The position numbers and the translations under genes were made by a program. Positions 46,037 to 54,597 of a DNA stretch of 64,000 nucleotides are shown here, in pieces (positions within the stretch are counted from its first letter, which is position 1; each line of letters starts with the position of its first letter). The stretch is taken from positions 1-64,000 of the forward strand of contig CAJURY010000001.1 in assembly GCA_910589155.1 (NCBI GenBank), given 5' to 3'. The DNA is from an uncultured Oscillospiraceae bacterium (GTDB lineage: Bacteria > Bacillota > Clostridia > Oscillospirales > Oscillospiraceae). Below the pieces are notes generated by a model. That model was given only the letters and a program-made list of their open reading frames with translations. It did not search any database and was not told the origin of the DNA.

Positions 46037-46936
46037 GTGAAAAAAATGAAAAAAAGCTTTTGGGGAAACGTTCGTGGCATGATAAAAAGTATTTACGCGT
46101 TGGATGTGCCGGTTTACGCGGCAAACGCGTCCTATTTTCTAATTTTGGCTGTATTTCCTGCTCTACTGCTGTTATTGAGTTTGCTTCGGTACACCTCGTT
46201 GAACCATGAAGATTTGATTCTGATTTTGGACGGGGTGATTCCCAGTTCTTTGATGCCGGCGGTGTCCAGCGTCATTTACAGCATTTACGACAAAAGCAGC
46301 ACAACGCTGATTTCCATTTCCGCCGTTATGGCTCTGTGGTCGGCTTCCCGCGGGGTATACGGTATGCTCCAGGGCTTGAACAAGATTTATGGGGTGCGGG
46401 AAGATCGCGGCTATTTTTATACCCGCGCCATCAGCATGGTCTATATGTTTCTGTTTATCATCGTGCTGATTCTGACCTTGGGTCTGCATGTGTTTGGCCA
46501 GGAAATTTTGTCGTATTTTCCGCAGACGGAAAATCCCATTTTGATTTTTGCTTCCGGGCTTTTGCCAAAGCGATTTGTTTTGCTTCTAATTTTGCAGACT
46601 GTGTTGTTCAGCATGATGTTTATGGTATTGCCCAACCGGCATAATCGATTTTTGGTTTCGTTGCCGGGAGCGCTGCTGGCGTCTCTGGGCTGGCTGATTT
46701 TTTCGGACTTGTTTTCTAAATATGTTGACATTTTCGGTGGATCTTCCGCGATTTATGGAAGCGTTTCCACCATTGCCATGGCAATGCTGTGGCTGTATTT
46801 CTGTATGTCTATTTTCTTCTACTGCGGGGCGATTAACAAGTATCTCATGGATATTGGATTCCAGCTTCGTTTTAAACGGGAGAAAAAAGCTGCTGCCTTG
46901 AATCAGGAAAACCAGCAATCCGGTAAGGCTGTGTAA
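46037..46936 (+). CDS. YihY/BrkB-family membrane protein
   Basis: A 299-residue polytopic membrane protein. ALDVPVYAANASYFLILAVFPALLLLLSLLRYT, then ALWSASRGVYGMLQGLNKIYGV and the late PGALLASLGWLIFSDLFSKYVDIFGGSSAIYGSVSTIAMAMLWLYFC are the conserved parts of the YihY/BrkB (UPF0761) family; about six helices. The family was once called ribonuclease BN, by error; its function is unknown. The TTG at 46031 is too close to GGAGG; the GTG at 46037, 8 bases away, is the start. Confidence 0.9.
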   Translation: MKKMKKSFWGNVRGMIKSIYALDVPVYAANASYFLILAVFPALLLLLSLLRYTSLNHEDLILILDGVIPSSLMPAVSSVIYSIYDKSSTTLISISAVMALWSASRGVYGMLQGLNKIYGVREDRGYFYTRAISMVYMFLFIIVLILTLGLHVFGQEILSYFPQTENPILIFASGLLPKRFVLLLILQTVLFSMMFMVLPNRHNRFLVSLPGALLASLGWLIFSDLFSKYVDIFGGSSAIYGSVSTIAMAMLWLYFCMSIFFYCGAINKYLMDIGFQLRFKREKKAAALNQENQQSGKAV

Positions 46937-46944
46937 AAATATCT

Positions 46945-46980
46945 AAGGCTCCGATGCAACCGCATCGGAGCCTTTTGTTT
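46945..46980 (+). terminator. Terminator between brkB-like gene and ileS
   Basis: AAGGCTCCGATGC pairs with GCATCGGAGCCTT, then TTGTTTT. On the minus strand it follows ileS and is succeeded by AGATATTTTT, so it serves both genes. Confidence 0.85.
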
Positions 46981-49784
46981 TAGTTTTCTGTGGTTTCCAC
47001 AAAGGTTTTCATGACTCTGGCGCAACGGGGGCAAAGACCATTTTCGTCTGCTTCCAGAGCGTGCATCCAGCACCGGGGGCACTTGGTTCCGCGGGCTTCT
47101 GTAACGCCGATGGAAAGCGCAGGGTAGTTTACGCCGCTGCCGGCAGTCGCGTCTGAGGAAACTGCCGCTTCCTCGCAGGAAGAAACCAAAAACAGCTCCG
47201 CAAGGTTCAGCCCCTTCAGGGTTTCCAGCGCGGCCTTGGCGGTATCGCCTTTTGCTTCCAGGGTTACATGGGCTTCCAGCGCCTTGCCGATGCGCTTGTC
47301 GGCTCGTGCAAGCTCTAAAACGCCGTTCACGTCCTGCCGTACGCGGATAAGAACATCCCATTTTGCCATAGCTTCTTCCGCCAGCACGTAGCCGCCGCAA
47401 TCTGTGGGCATCTGGTTCAGCAAGATGTTCCGGGCGTCGTCGCTGTCGCGGTGGGGCATGGCCTGCCAGATTTCGTCGCAGGTGAAGGCCAGAATGGGAG
47501 CGAACAGCTTTGCCATGGCGTCCACAATGAGGAACAAGGCGGTTTGGGCGCTGCGGCGGGAAAGGCCGTCTTTTTCATCGCAGTACAGCCGGTCTTTCAG
47601 AATATCCAGATAGAAGCTGGATAGCTCCACCACGCAGAAATCGCTGATGGCGTGAGAAACAATGTGGAACTCGTAGTTGTGGTAGGCCTTCCGGCACTGG
47701 GCAATGAGACCGTTCAGCCGGGTCAGCGCCCAGCGATCCAGCTCCAGCATATCCTCTGGGGCGACCAGTTTGTTGGGATCGAAGCCGTCCAGATTGCCAA
47801 GGCAGTAACGGGCGGTGTTGCGGAATTTCAAATAGCTCTGGCTGAGCTGCTTGAAAATATCCTTGGAGCAGCGCACATCCGCGTGATAGTCGGAAGAACC
47901 TGCCCACAAGCGGATAATGTCCGCGCCGTATTCCTTGATGAGTTCGCCGGGATCCATGCCGTTGCCCAGAGATTTATGCATGGCGCGTCCCTGCCCGTCA
48001 ACCGTCCAGCCGTGGGTGAGGATTTCCTGGAAGGGCGCGCCCTTGCCCAATGCGCCCACGGAGGTGAGCAGGCTGGACTGGAACCAGCCGCGGTATTGAT
48101 CCGCCCCTTCCAGTACCACATTTGCGGGCCAAAGCTCCGGGGTATCTTTGATGAGGGAAGCAACGTGTGTAGAGCCGGAGTCGAACCAGCCGTCCAGCGT
48201 GTCGGTTTCCTTTTCAAAGGCCGCGCCGCCACAGTGAGGGCAGGTAAGACCTTCGGGAATCAGCTCCATGGCGTCTTTTTCAAACCAGATGTTGGAACCA
48301 AATGCACCGAACAGCTTGGAAATATGCTGGATGGTTTCCGGGGTGCACACGGGTTTGCCGCAGTCCTTGCAGTAGAACACGGGAATGGGCAAACCCCAGC
48401 GACGCTGGCGGGAAATGCACCAGTCGGCGCGCTCTTGAATCATGGATACCATGCGGTCTTTGCCCCAGGCAGGGAACCATTTGATACTGTCGCAGGCTTC
48501 CACGGCCTTCTCCTTAAAGGACTCCACAGAGCAGAACCACTGAGGAGTCGCCCGGAAGATAATGGGGTTCTTGCACCGCCAGCAGTGGGGATAGGAATGC
48601 AGAATTTCTTCGGCGGCAAACAACGCGCCGCTTTCCTTCATATCCGCAAGGATGATGGGATTGGATTCGGCGGTGGAAAGCCCGGCGTACTTACCGGCGT
48701 ATTCGGTGTGACGACCGCGGTCGTCTACGGGCACCACAAGCTCCATGCCGTAGCGCATACAGGTCTGGTAGTCGTCCGCGCCGAAGCCGGGGGCGGTGTG
48801 GACGCAGCCGGTACCGGAATCCATAGTAACATACTCGGCGTTCACCAGGCGGGAGGTCTTGGGCAGGAAGGGATGCTCCGCCAGCATATTTTCAAAGAAG
48901 CTGCCGGGATAAGAAGCCAGAACCTCGTAGCTTTCAAAACCGCCGATTTTCATGACCTTTTCCATCAGCGCTTCCGCCATAATATAGGTCTCGCCGTTTT
49001 CCGCTTTTACCAGCACATAGGAATCTCTGGGATGGAGGCAAATGGCCATATTGCCGGGCAGCGTCCAGATGGTGGTAGTCCAGATGACAAAATAAGTTTT
49101 GGAAGGGTCGAATTGCCCCAGCTTACCGCAATCGTCTTTCATACGGAACTTGACATAAACGGAAGTACAAGGATCGTCCTGATACTCGATTTCCGCTTCC
49201 GCCAGGGCGGTTTCGTCCTTGGGGCACCAGTACACGGGCTTCAGACCCTTGTAAATATAGCCCTTTTGGTACATCGCGCCGAAAACCTTGACTTCCTCCG
49301 CCTCAAATTCCCGGTTCATGGTCTTATAGGGACGTTCCCAGTCGCCAATCACGCCAAGACGCTTAAAACCCGCCATTTGCCGCTGGATATAGTCTTCTGC
49401 AAATGCTTCGCAGGCGGTGCGGAACTCCGGGACAGGCATCGCCTTGCGGTTAAGCTTGTTTTTCTTGATGATAGCGGACTCGATGGGCATACCGTGATTA
49501 TCCCAGCCAGGCACATAGGGGGTGTAGTAGCCCATCATGGCATGGCTGCGAACAATGAAGTCCTTCAGGGTCTTGTTCAGGGCGTGTCCCATGTGAATAT
49601 CGCCGTTGGAGAAGGGAGGGCCGTCATGCAGCACGAAAGGTGGCAGACCGGCGTTCTTTTCCAGCAGCGCTTCGTAGAGCTTTGTTTCGTTCCAGCGGGA
49701 AAGCATGTCCGGCTCCCGGCGGGGAAGGCCAGCTTTCATGGGAAAGTCCGTTTTTGGAGTAATGATTGTTTTTTTGTAGTCCAT
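46980..49784 (-). CDS. ileS: Isoleucyl-tRNA synthetase
   Basis: A 934-residue class I synthetase that charges tRNA-Ile. HIGH motif region DGPPFSNGDIHMGHALNK, the editing part (YVTMDSGTGCVHTAPGFG), and the KMSKS-type motif AMHKSLGNGMDPGEL, followed by the anticodon-binding domain and a C-terminal zinc finger CPRCWMHALEADENGLCPRCA. The normal KMSKS is here HKSLGN. GGAGGAAC precedes the ATG. The long leader upstream is an isoleucine T-box, so charging of tRNA-Ile should control expression. Confidence 0.97.
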   Translation of the reverse strand: MDYKKTIITPKTDFPMKAGLPRREPDMLSRWNETKLYEALLEKNAGLPPFVLHDGPPFSNGDIHMGHALNKTLKDFIVRSHAMMGYYTPYVPGWDNHGMPIESAIIKKNKLNRKAMPVPEFRTACEAFAEDYIQRQMAGFKRLGVIGDWERPYKTMNREFEAEEVKVFGAMYQKGYIYKGLKPVYWCPKDETALAEAEIEYQDDPCTSVYVKFRMKDDCGKLGQFDPSKTYFVIWTTTIWTLPGNMAICLHPRDSYVLVKAENGETYIMAEALMEKVMKIGGFESYEVLASYPGSFFENMLAEHPFLPKTSRLVNAEYVTMDSGTGCVHTAPGFGADDYQTCMRYGMELVVPVDDRGRHTEYAGKYAGLSTAESNPIILADMKESGALFAAEEILHSYPHCWRCKNPIIFRATPQWFCSVESFKEKAVEACDSIKWFPAWGKDRMVSMIQERADWCISRQRRWGLPIPVFYCKDCGKPVCTPETIQHISKLFGAFGSNIWFEKDAMELIPEGLTCPHCGGAAFEKETDTLDGWFDSGSTHVASLIKDTPELWPANVVLEGADQYRGWFQSSLLTSVGALGKGAPFQEILTHGWTVDGQGRAMHKSLGNGMDPGELIKEYGADIIRLWAGSSDYHADVRCSKDIFKQLSQSYLKFRNTARYCLGNLDGFDPNKLVAPEDMLELDRWALTRLNGLIAQCRKAYHNYEFHIVSHAISDFCVVELSSFYLDILKDRLYCDEKDGLSRRSAQTALFLIVDAMAKLFAPILAFTCDEIWQAMPHRDSDDARNILLNQMPTDCGGYVLAEEAMAKWDVLIRVRQDVNGVLELARADKRIGKALEAHVTLEAKGDTAKAALETLKGLNLAELFLVSSCEEAAVSSDATAGSGVNYPALSIGVTEARGTKCPRCWMHALEADENGLCPRCARVMKTFVETTEN

Positions 49785-49812
49785 ATGATTTGTTCCTCCG
49801 AAAATAGTATCA

Positions 49813-50102
49813 AAAAAGCAAAAAATCCCTTTGTCTCCTCAAGAGACAAAGGGACTTCCTCTGCGGTACCACTCTTGTTCCGGGGAAATACCCGGCAACT
49901 TGCGTGCGCGGTATCGGGCGCCACCGGTTTTGCCTACTGACCGCAAAGCGGCGTTGGGAAAACTGCTCCGAGGGGATACATACACGGCCTTGCCGCTGCC
50001 TTGCATCAACCGGCAGCTTTCTGGAGGCGAGGTAACGGTATGCGCGTCCTCATCTATGCGTTGTGCGATATGGGAACGGTCTTGTCTAAATATAAAGCCG
50101 CT
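49813..50102 (-). ncRNA. T-box riboswitch, isoleucine specific
   Basis: The minus strand upstream of ileS has the T-box core AGAGTGGTACCGC (49875-49863), followed by a terminator TCCCTTTGTCTC / GAGACAAAGGGA with a T run. In the upstream stem I, GAGG/CCTC and GCATAC/GTATG flank an internal loop whose 3' side holds ATC (49977-49975), the isoleucine specifier. The T in TGGT suits the A discriminator of tRNA-Ile. It lies directly after the divIVA stop. Exact 5' end approximate. Confidence 0.9.
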
Positions 50103-50125
50103 CGGCGCGCGGCCGACGCAGACGC

Positions 50126-50812
50126 TTACTTTCTGGGATCGTAGTTTTTGCCAAACTGCAAATTTGCAAATTTTGCGGTGTTGCTTTCCGTCTTGGTGGG
50201 ACGAACGGCAGGACGGGGATTGACTTCCTCATCAGCCCCAACCAAACGCTCTAAATTTTGAGAAATCTCATCCGCCATACTGCCTGCGTTTTCCGTTGCT
50301 TCAGGAGCGGATATGGTCTCGCCGGACTCTACAGAGGCTTTTGCGGCGCGAAGCTGACCCAAGCAAGCTTCCAGTTGGGCTTCCAATACGGAAATGGTCT
50401 TGACTGCGGTTTGCTTTGCAGCGGCCAAACGCTGATTTTCAGCGGCAATGGCAGCGGCGGCCTGCGCGTTTGCTTTTTCAGCCTGGAAATCAGTTTCGGC
50501 AGCCTTGACGCCGGCGGTGGCCTCCGCACTGTTGAGCATTTGCAGACACTTAGCCTCCGCTTCCCGCACCATGTTTTCACTGGTGCGCTGGGCGTTCATC
50601 AGGGCTTCTTTTACGCTGCTTTCGTTTTTGCGGTATTCTTCCAGCTTTTCTACCAAAATGCGCATTTTGCTTTTTAAAGTAGCGTTTTCTTTGTAAAGGG
50701 TTTCATAGTCCTGGATCAGCGGCTCCAGAAACTCATCTACAGATTCCATGTCATAGCCGCCGAAACGTGCTTTTTCAAAGGAGATCTGATCCAGTTGCTG
50801 CGGTGTAAACAT
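50126..50812 (-). CDS. divIVA: DivIVA-domain protein
   Basis: A 228-residue protein. The N-terminal DivIVA motif is MFTPQQLDQISFEKARFGGYDMESVDEFLEPLIQDYE, then a long coiled coil (residues about 40-160, rich in Ala, Glu, Lys and Gln) and an acidic, low-complexity tail. DivIVA binds curved membranes at poles and division sites. It is the last of the division genes here before the T-box and ileS, an order often seen in Firmicutes (with ylmG and ylmH missing in this case). Confidence 0.92.
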   Translation of the reverse strand: MFTPQQLDQISFEKARFGGYDMESVDEFLEPLIQDYETLYKENATLKSKMRILVEKLEEYRKNESSVKEALMNAQRTSENMVREAEAKCLQMLNSAEATAGVKAAETDFQAEKANAQAAAAIAAENQRLAAAKQTAVKTISVLEAQLEACLGQLRAAKASVESGETISAPEATENAGSMADEISQNLERLVGADEEVNPRPAVRPTKTESNTAKFANLQFGKNYDPRK

Positions 50813-50835
50813 AGCTTATCCCTCTCAGTCTGGTG

Positions 50836-51381
50836 TTAAAAATACATATCCTTATTATTTTCCAGTTCGCTCATCAGATCGCCGACGATCTCCACGTTGT
50901 AGGGGGTGATAAGATAGGCGGCGGCGGCAACCTTTTTCAGCTTACCGTCCAGAGCATAGGCGCAACCGGAGAGGAAGTCCACCATACGGCGGGAAAGCTT
51001 CTGATCGGTGCCTTCCAGATTCAACAGTACGGCCTTGCGTTCACGAAGCTGGGTAGCAATTTCAGACGCGCTTTCGTAGGATTCCGGGCGAACCAGAATA
51101 ACCTGAAGCTGGGTGGTGGCATTGATATTTACAATACGGCTGTTGCCGCTTTGCCGCGCGTCGGTGGCGGCGGGGGAAAAGGCAGAGGTAGCAAAATCAG
51201 AAGTTACCGCTTCGCTGCTGCGCCGGGTGCTGCGGCGGGGGCTGCGGGATACCGGCTCCTCCTCGTCCATATCCATATTCAGGTCGCCGGCTTCCGCTTC
51301 GTCCTCATAGTCGTCGTAGTATTCTTCGTCTTCATCGGAATAAGGGCGCGCCCACTTCTTTAAATCATCCAAAAATCCCAT
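50836..51381 (-). CDS. sepF: Cell division protein SepF
   Basis: A 181-residue protein: N-terminal amphipathic membrane anchor MGFLDDLKKWARPY, a long acidic and disordered linker (residues about 15-80), and the SepF core VILVRPESYESASEIATQLRERKAVLLNLEGTDQKLSRRMVDFLSGCAYALDG. SepF links FtsZ filaments to the membrane. AGGAGG before the ATG at 51381. It starts 26 bases after yggS and precedes divIVA. Confidence 0.95.
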   Translation of the reverse strand: MGFLDDLKKWARPYSDEDEEYYDDYEDEAEAGDLNMDMDEEEPVSRSPRRSTRRSSEAVTSDFATSAFSPAATDARQSGNSRIVNINATTQLQVILVRPESYESASEIATQLRERKAVLLNLEGTDQKLSRRMVDFLSGCAYALDGKLKKVAAAAYLITPYNVEIVGDLMSELENNKDMYF

Positions 51382-51407
51382 TGCGATAAAATCCTCCTAT
51401 ATCTATT

Positions 51408-52112
51408 TCAATCGGGGTGATAGTTCCGTGGCCCGAAAATTGCGGTGCCGATGCGGATCATGTTGCTACCACAGGCAATGGCGTCAGCAAAATCATCGGA
51501 CATGCCCATGGATAACTGCATCATATCTACATTATCGTATTTTTTTCGCCTTATGTCAACAAAAAGGTTGCACATTTCTTGAAAAAATCTGCAATTTTCT
51601 CCGGGGAAGCGGCTGATGGGAGGAATTGCCATAAGACCACGGAGTTTTATATGGGGGTAACTGGACATTTTGCCGGAAATCTCCAGAGCTTCTGCCGGTG
51701 TAAAACCGGATTTGCTTGCCTCGGCGGCGATGTTGACCTCCAGCAAGATGCGCTGGCAGATATTTTGCCGGGCGGCTTCCTGCTCGATGGCTTCCAAAAG
51801 ACGCAGTCTGTCCACGCTTTGAATAAGATCAACCTGCCCCACCACCTGGCGCACTTTGTTGGTCTGCAAATGGCCGATGAAATGGACGGGGCTGCCCTGG
51901 TAGGCGTTCTGCGCTTCTTTGGCAACCAATTCCTGTACGCGGTTTTCGCCGCAGCAGTCCACGTCGGCGGCGATAGCTGCCCGTACCGCTTCTGCGTCGT
52001 TCATTTTGGTAGCGGCGCAAAGGGAGATTTCCTTGGGGTCTCTGCCCACTTTATAGGCGGCTTCTGCGATCTGCCGCCGAATGGCGGCGACGTTTTCTCT
52101 AATATACTCCAT
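51408..52112 (-). CDS. yggS: PLP homeostasis protein YggS/YlmE
   Basis: A 234-residue PLP-binding TIM barrel. The Lys in EISLCAATKMND holds PLP, followed by CGENRVQELVAK, HFIGHLQTNKVRQV and LSMGMSDDFADAIACGSNMIRIGTAIFG. YggS proteins keep PLP and amino-acid balance and have no known enzymatic reaction. The ATG directly follows the stop of the HlyD-like gene, with GGAGAG upstream. In Firmicutes it is regularly next to sepF. Confidence 0.95.
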   Translation of the reverse strand: MEYIRENVAAIRRQIAEAAYKVGRDPKEISLCAATKMNDAEAVRAAIAADVDCCGENRVQELVAKEAQNAYQGSPVHFIGHLQTNKVRQVVGQVDLIQSVDRLRLLEAIEQEAARQNICQRILLEVNIAAEASKSGFTPAEALEISGKMSSYPHIKLRGLMAIPPISRFPGENCRFFQEMCNLFVDIRRKKYDNVDMMQLSMGMSDDFADAIACGSNMIRIGTAIFGPRNYHPD

Positions 52113-53333
52113 TTAATTTACCAGCTCTCCGTCTGTAATCCCTCTGGCGTCCAGAATAATTTCATCCTCCGGCCAGAGATTTTTTGTGCTGCTTTTGTCT
52201 AACTCTGCGATATAGTAATCGCCGCCGTCATAAAGGAGCGTCACATTTTTCCAGCGCGCTTTTGCGCCTTCCAGAATGTAAACCCCGGCGCTGCCTTCTT
52301 CTTCGCTGTAACCGATCGCCTCCTTGGGAATGCGCAGCCCGGAGTAGGCGTGGAAGATCACTCTGGCGTTTTGCTTGCGCAGCGCGGATATGTTGGAAAT
52401 ATAATTGCTGCATTGCAAAACCAGCAAGGCTTTGCCATCTTCTCCCGATTGCGTGGAAACGATTTTCATGGAGATTTCTTTTCTGGAATCACTGGCAAGG
52501 CAAACCGTAAGGGTATCGCCTGTGGCGAGGTCTTTCAGCAAAGCGCTTTCCACTTCTGTGACAAAATACCAATAATCGGATGTGATGAGTCTGCCGATGC
52601 CATTGGCTGGAGCGGCAACCTCCTGCTTCCACAAATTGCGGAAGTTTTCCAGCGTTATGGTTTCCAGAAGTGTGGGCGTCAAAATTGTCTCATAGCCGTC
52701 CACGACGGTGGAATAGTAGCCGGAAGCTTCGGCGGTAATGACGGCGGTATCCGAGCGGGCTTGTTCTCGCAAAGCTTCCAGCTTGGCTTCCGTATCGGAA
52801 AGCTGTTGATTCAAAGTACGCGCATCCTGCGAACCGATGGTTTGCCGCAGTACAAGAGATTTCAGCGTTTCGCCTTCCGTGTCCGCCCTGGAGAAGTTTT
52901 TCTCCGCAATACCCCTAGAAAACGCAGCGATATTTTGGGATATTCTTTGAGACAGCGCGTTGGTATCCGTGAGCTGAGATTGATAGGTCAGCGCAAGCCG
53001 CAGTTGCGAAAGCTGTTCTTCCAACTGAGATATTTCCAGCAATCGGTTTTTAGCGGCGTCATTTTGCAGGGAAATTGCAATGTCTGCGCCCTTGGCAACC
53101 TTTTCGCCTTCTGTTCTCGTGGGGGACACCGTATGAAAGGCGGCGGTAATCGGCTGCTCCTGCCGCACGATAAAGCCTGAAACGGAGGCTTCCTCGGCTG
53201 TGGAAAACAGCGCCGCCTGAATGGTGACAACCCCCGTGGAGGCGGAAGAAATCACATTGTATAATAAATAGCTGGCGATCATCAATGCCAGTATTAGCAT
53301 AATTGCTTTTAAGTATTGTCTGCCCTGTTTCAT
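52113..53333 (-). CDS. HlyD-like membrane adaptor protein
   Basis: A 406-residue protein with one N-terminal membrane helix (residues about 8-26), a lipoyl/barrel-sandwich part (VSGFIVRQEQPITAAFHTVSPTRTEGEKVAKG), a coiled coil (residues about 95-205) and a second beta part (GLRIPKEAIGYSEEEGSAGVYI). This is the layout of HlyD-type periplasmic adaptors, in Gram-positive bacteria found beyond efflux. There is no ABC or RND partner gene nearby; the division genes next to it suggest an envelope role. AGGAGTTTTTC fixes the start at 53333 (frame open to 53372). Confidence 0.82.
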   Translation of the reverse strand: MKQGRQYLKAIMLILALMIASYLLYNVISSASTGVVTIQAALFSTAEEASVSGFIVRQEQPITAAFHTVSPTRTEGEKVAKGADIAISLQNDAAKNRLLEISQLEEQLSQLRLALTYQSQLTDTNALSQRISQNIAAFSRGIAEKNFSRADTEGETLKSLVLRQTIGSQDARTLNQQLSDTEAKLEALREQARSDTAVITAEASGYYSTVVDGYETILTPTLLETITLENFRNLWKQEVAAPANGIGRLITSDYWYFVTEVESALLKDLATGDTLTVCLASDSRKEISMKIVSTQSGEDGKALLVLQCSNYISNISALRKQNARVIFHAYSGLRIPKEAIGYSEEEGSAGVYILEGAKARWKNVTLLYDGGDYYIAELDKSSTKNLWPEDEIILDARGITDGELVN

Positions 53334-53380
53334 GAAAAACTCCTTGTTTGCTCCAAAAAACAGAGCAGACATCAGGCGGT

Positions 53381-53608
53381 CTAGCCCTGCATACCGGCTT
53401 TGACGGGCCGGATCGGAACAATGGTAGAGATTGCGTGCTTATAAATAAGCTGCTGTTTCCCGTCGGTGACTAAAACCACGACAAAGCTATCGTAGCCTGT
53501 AATGACGCCGCGAAGCTGAAAGCCGTTCATGAGAAACAGCGTGACAGGCACCTTGGCCTGACGAACCTCCTTTAAAAAAGCGTCCTGCAAATTGATGGTT
53601 TCTGACAT
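53381..53608 (-). CDS. hfq: RNA chaperone Hfq
   Basis: A 75-residue Sm-like protein with NLQDAFLKEVRQAKVPVTLFLMNGFQLRGVITGYDSFVVVL (Sm1) and IYKHAISTIVP (Sm2). These residues form the proximal RNA-binding face (YKHAIST is identical to the classic motif). GAAGGAG precedes the ATG. It lies 43 bases after miaA, the neighbourhood known from many bacteria. It helps small RNAs regulate mRNAs. Confidence 0.96.
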   Translation of the reverse strand: MSETINLQDAFLKEVRQAKVPVTLFLMNGFQLRGVITGYDSFVVVLVTDGKQQLIYKHAISTIVPIRPVKAGMQG

Positions 53609-53651
53609 ATGTACTCCTTCTTTCTTTGGGATACATACATCTTAGCACCAG

Positions 53652-54587
53652 TCACGTGTCGAAAAATGGAATATTCGCGGTGGCGCGGGAGAAAATGCTT
53701 TGGAAATCTTCTGCGTCCCGGCGCATGAGCCACTGTATTGCCGAATTGCGGCGAAACCAGGTAAGCTGCCGCTTGGCGTACCGCCGGGAGGACTGCTTGA
53801 TTTGGGAAACCGCCTCCTCGATTGTGCACTGCCCATGCAGAGCCGCTGCAAGCTCTTTATAGCCGATAGCCTGCATGGAAGTGGCGGTTTCCGGCACACC
53901 CATAGCAAGAAGCGCTTGCACTTCGGAAAGAAGTCCCGCATCCATCATGCTGTCTACCCGTAGATCGATGCGGCGGTAAAGCGCAGCCCGCTCTGCAAAA
54001 TCCAGCCCCAGCCAGACAGGCGTATACTTGGGCGGAATGGTTTGGGTCTCCAGATTGTGCTGGGTAATGGTTTTTCCGGTTTCCAGATACACTTCCAGAG
54101 CGCGGATAATGCGCTTTTCATCGGATGGATGAAGCCTTTTTGCACTGTCTGGATCAATTTCTTCCAACTGGCGCAATAAAGGCAAAACGCCTTCTTTTTG
54201 TACCTGCGCTTCCAGTGCCTGCCGCCGGCCGGTAGCGGGATAGGGAGCAAAGCTGTTACCTTTTATGATAGCGTCCATATAAAGCCCGGTGCCGCCTGCA
54301 AGAATGGCGGTTTTGCCCTGGGACAAAATCCGCTGCAAAATGGGATCCGCCGTTTCCACATAGCGACCCACGGAGAAAGCTTCCTGCGGGTCGGCTACGC
54401 TTAGCATATGGTGGGGCACGCCTTCCATTTCGGCAGGCGTCGGCTTGGCGGTGCCGATGTCCATATGCCTGTAAATCTGCATGGAATCGCAGGAAATTAC
54501 TTCGCCGTTCAAGACTTTCGCAAGCTGCACGGCAAGCTTGGTTTTCCCGGAGGCGGTGGGACCCGCGATACAAATAATTTTATCCAT
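53652..54587 (-). CDS. miaA: tRNA dimethylallyltransferase
   Basis: A 311-residue enzyme that adds a dimethylallyl group to A37 of tRNAs reading codons with U first. P-loop GPTASGKTKLAVQLA at residues 9-23, DSMQIYRHMDIGTAKPT near residue 35, AILAGGTGLYMDAI near 95, and RRYAKRQLTWFRR near the end. MiaB, which adds the methylthio group next, is encoded in the same run at 59849-61276. AGGGAGG precedes the ATG, and it lies 10 bases after mutL. Confidence 0.96.
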   Translation of the reverse strand: MDKIICIAGPTASGKTKLAVQLAKVLNGEVISCDSMQIYRHMDIGTAKPTPAEMEGVPHHMLSVADPQEAFSVGRYVETADPILQRILSQGKTAILAGGTGLYMDAIIKGNSFAPYPATGRRQALEAQVQKEGVLPLLRQLEEIDPDSAKRLHPSDEKRIIRALEVYLETGKTITQHNLETQTIPPKYTPVWLGLDFAERAALYRRIDLRVDSMMDAGLLSEVQALLAMGVPETATSMQAIGYKELAAALHGQCTIEEAVSQIKQSSRRYAKRQLTWFRRNSAIQWLMRRDAEDFQSIFSRATANIPFFDT

Positions 54588-54597
54588 AACGCCTCCC

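Noticed and set aside
47652..49940. 762-codon plus-strand open frame opposite ileS
   Set aside because: It mirrors the whole of ileS and the T-box, has no family motif and no ribosome site. ileS motifs on the minus strand are unmistakable.
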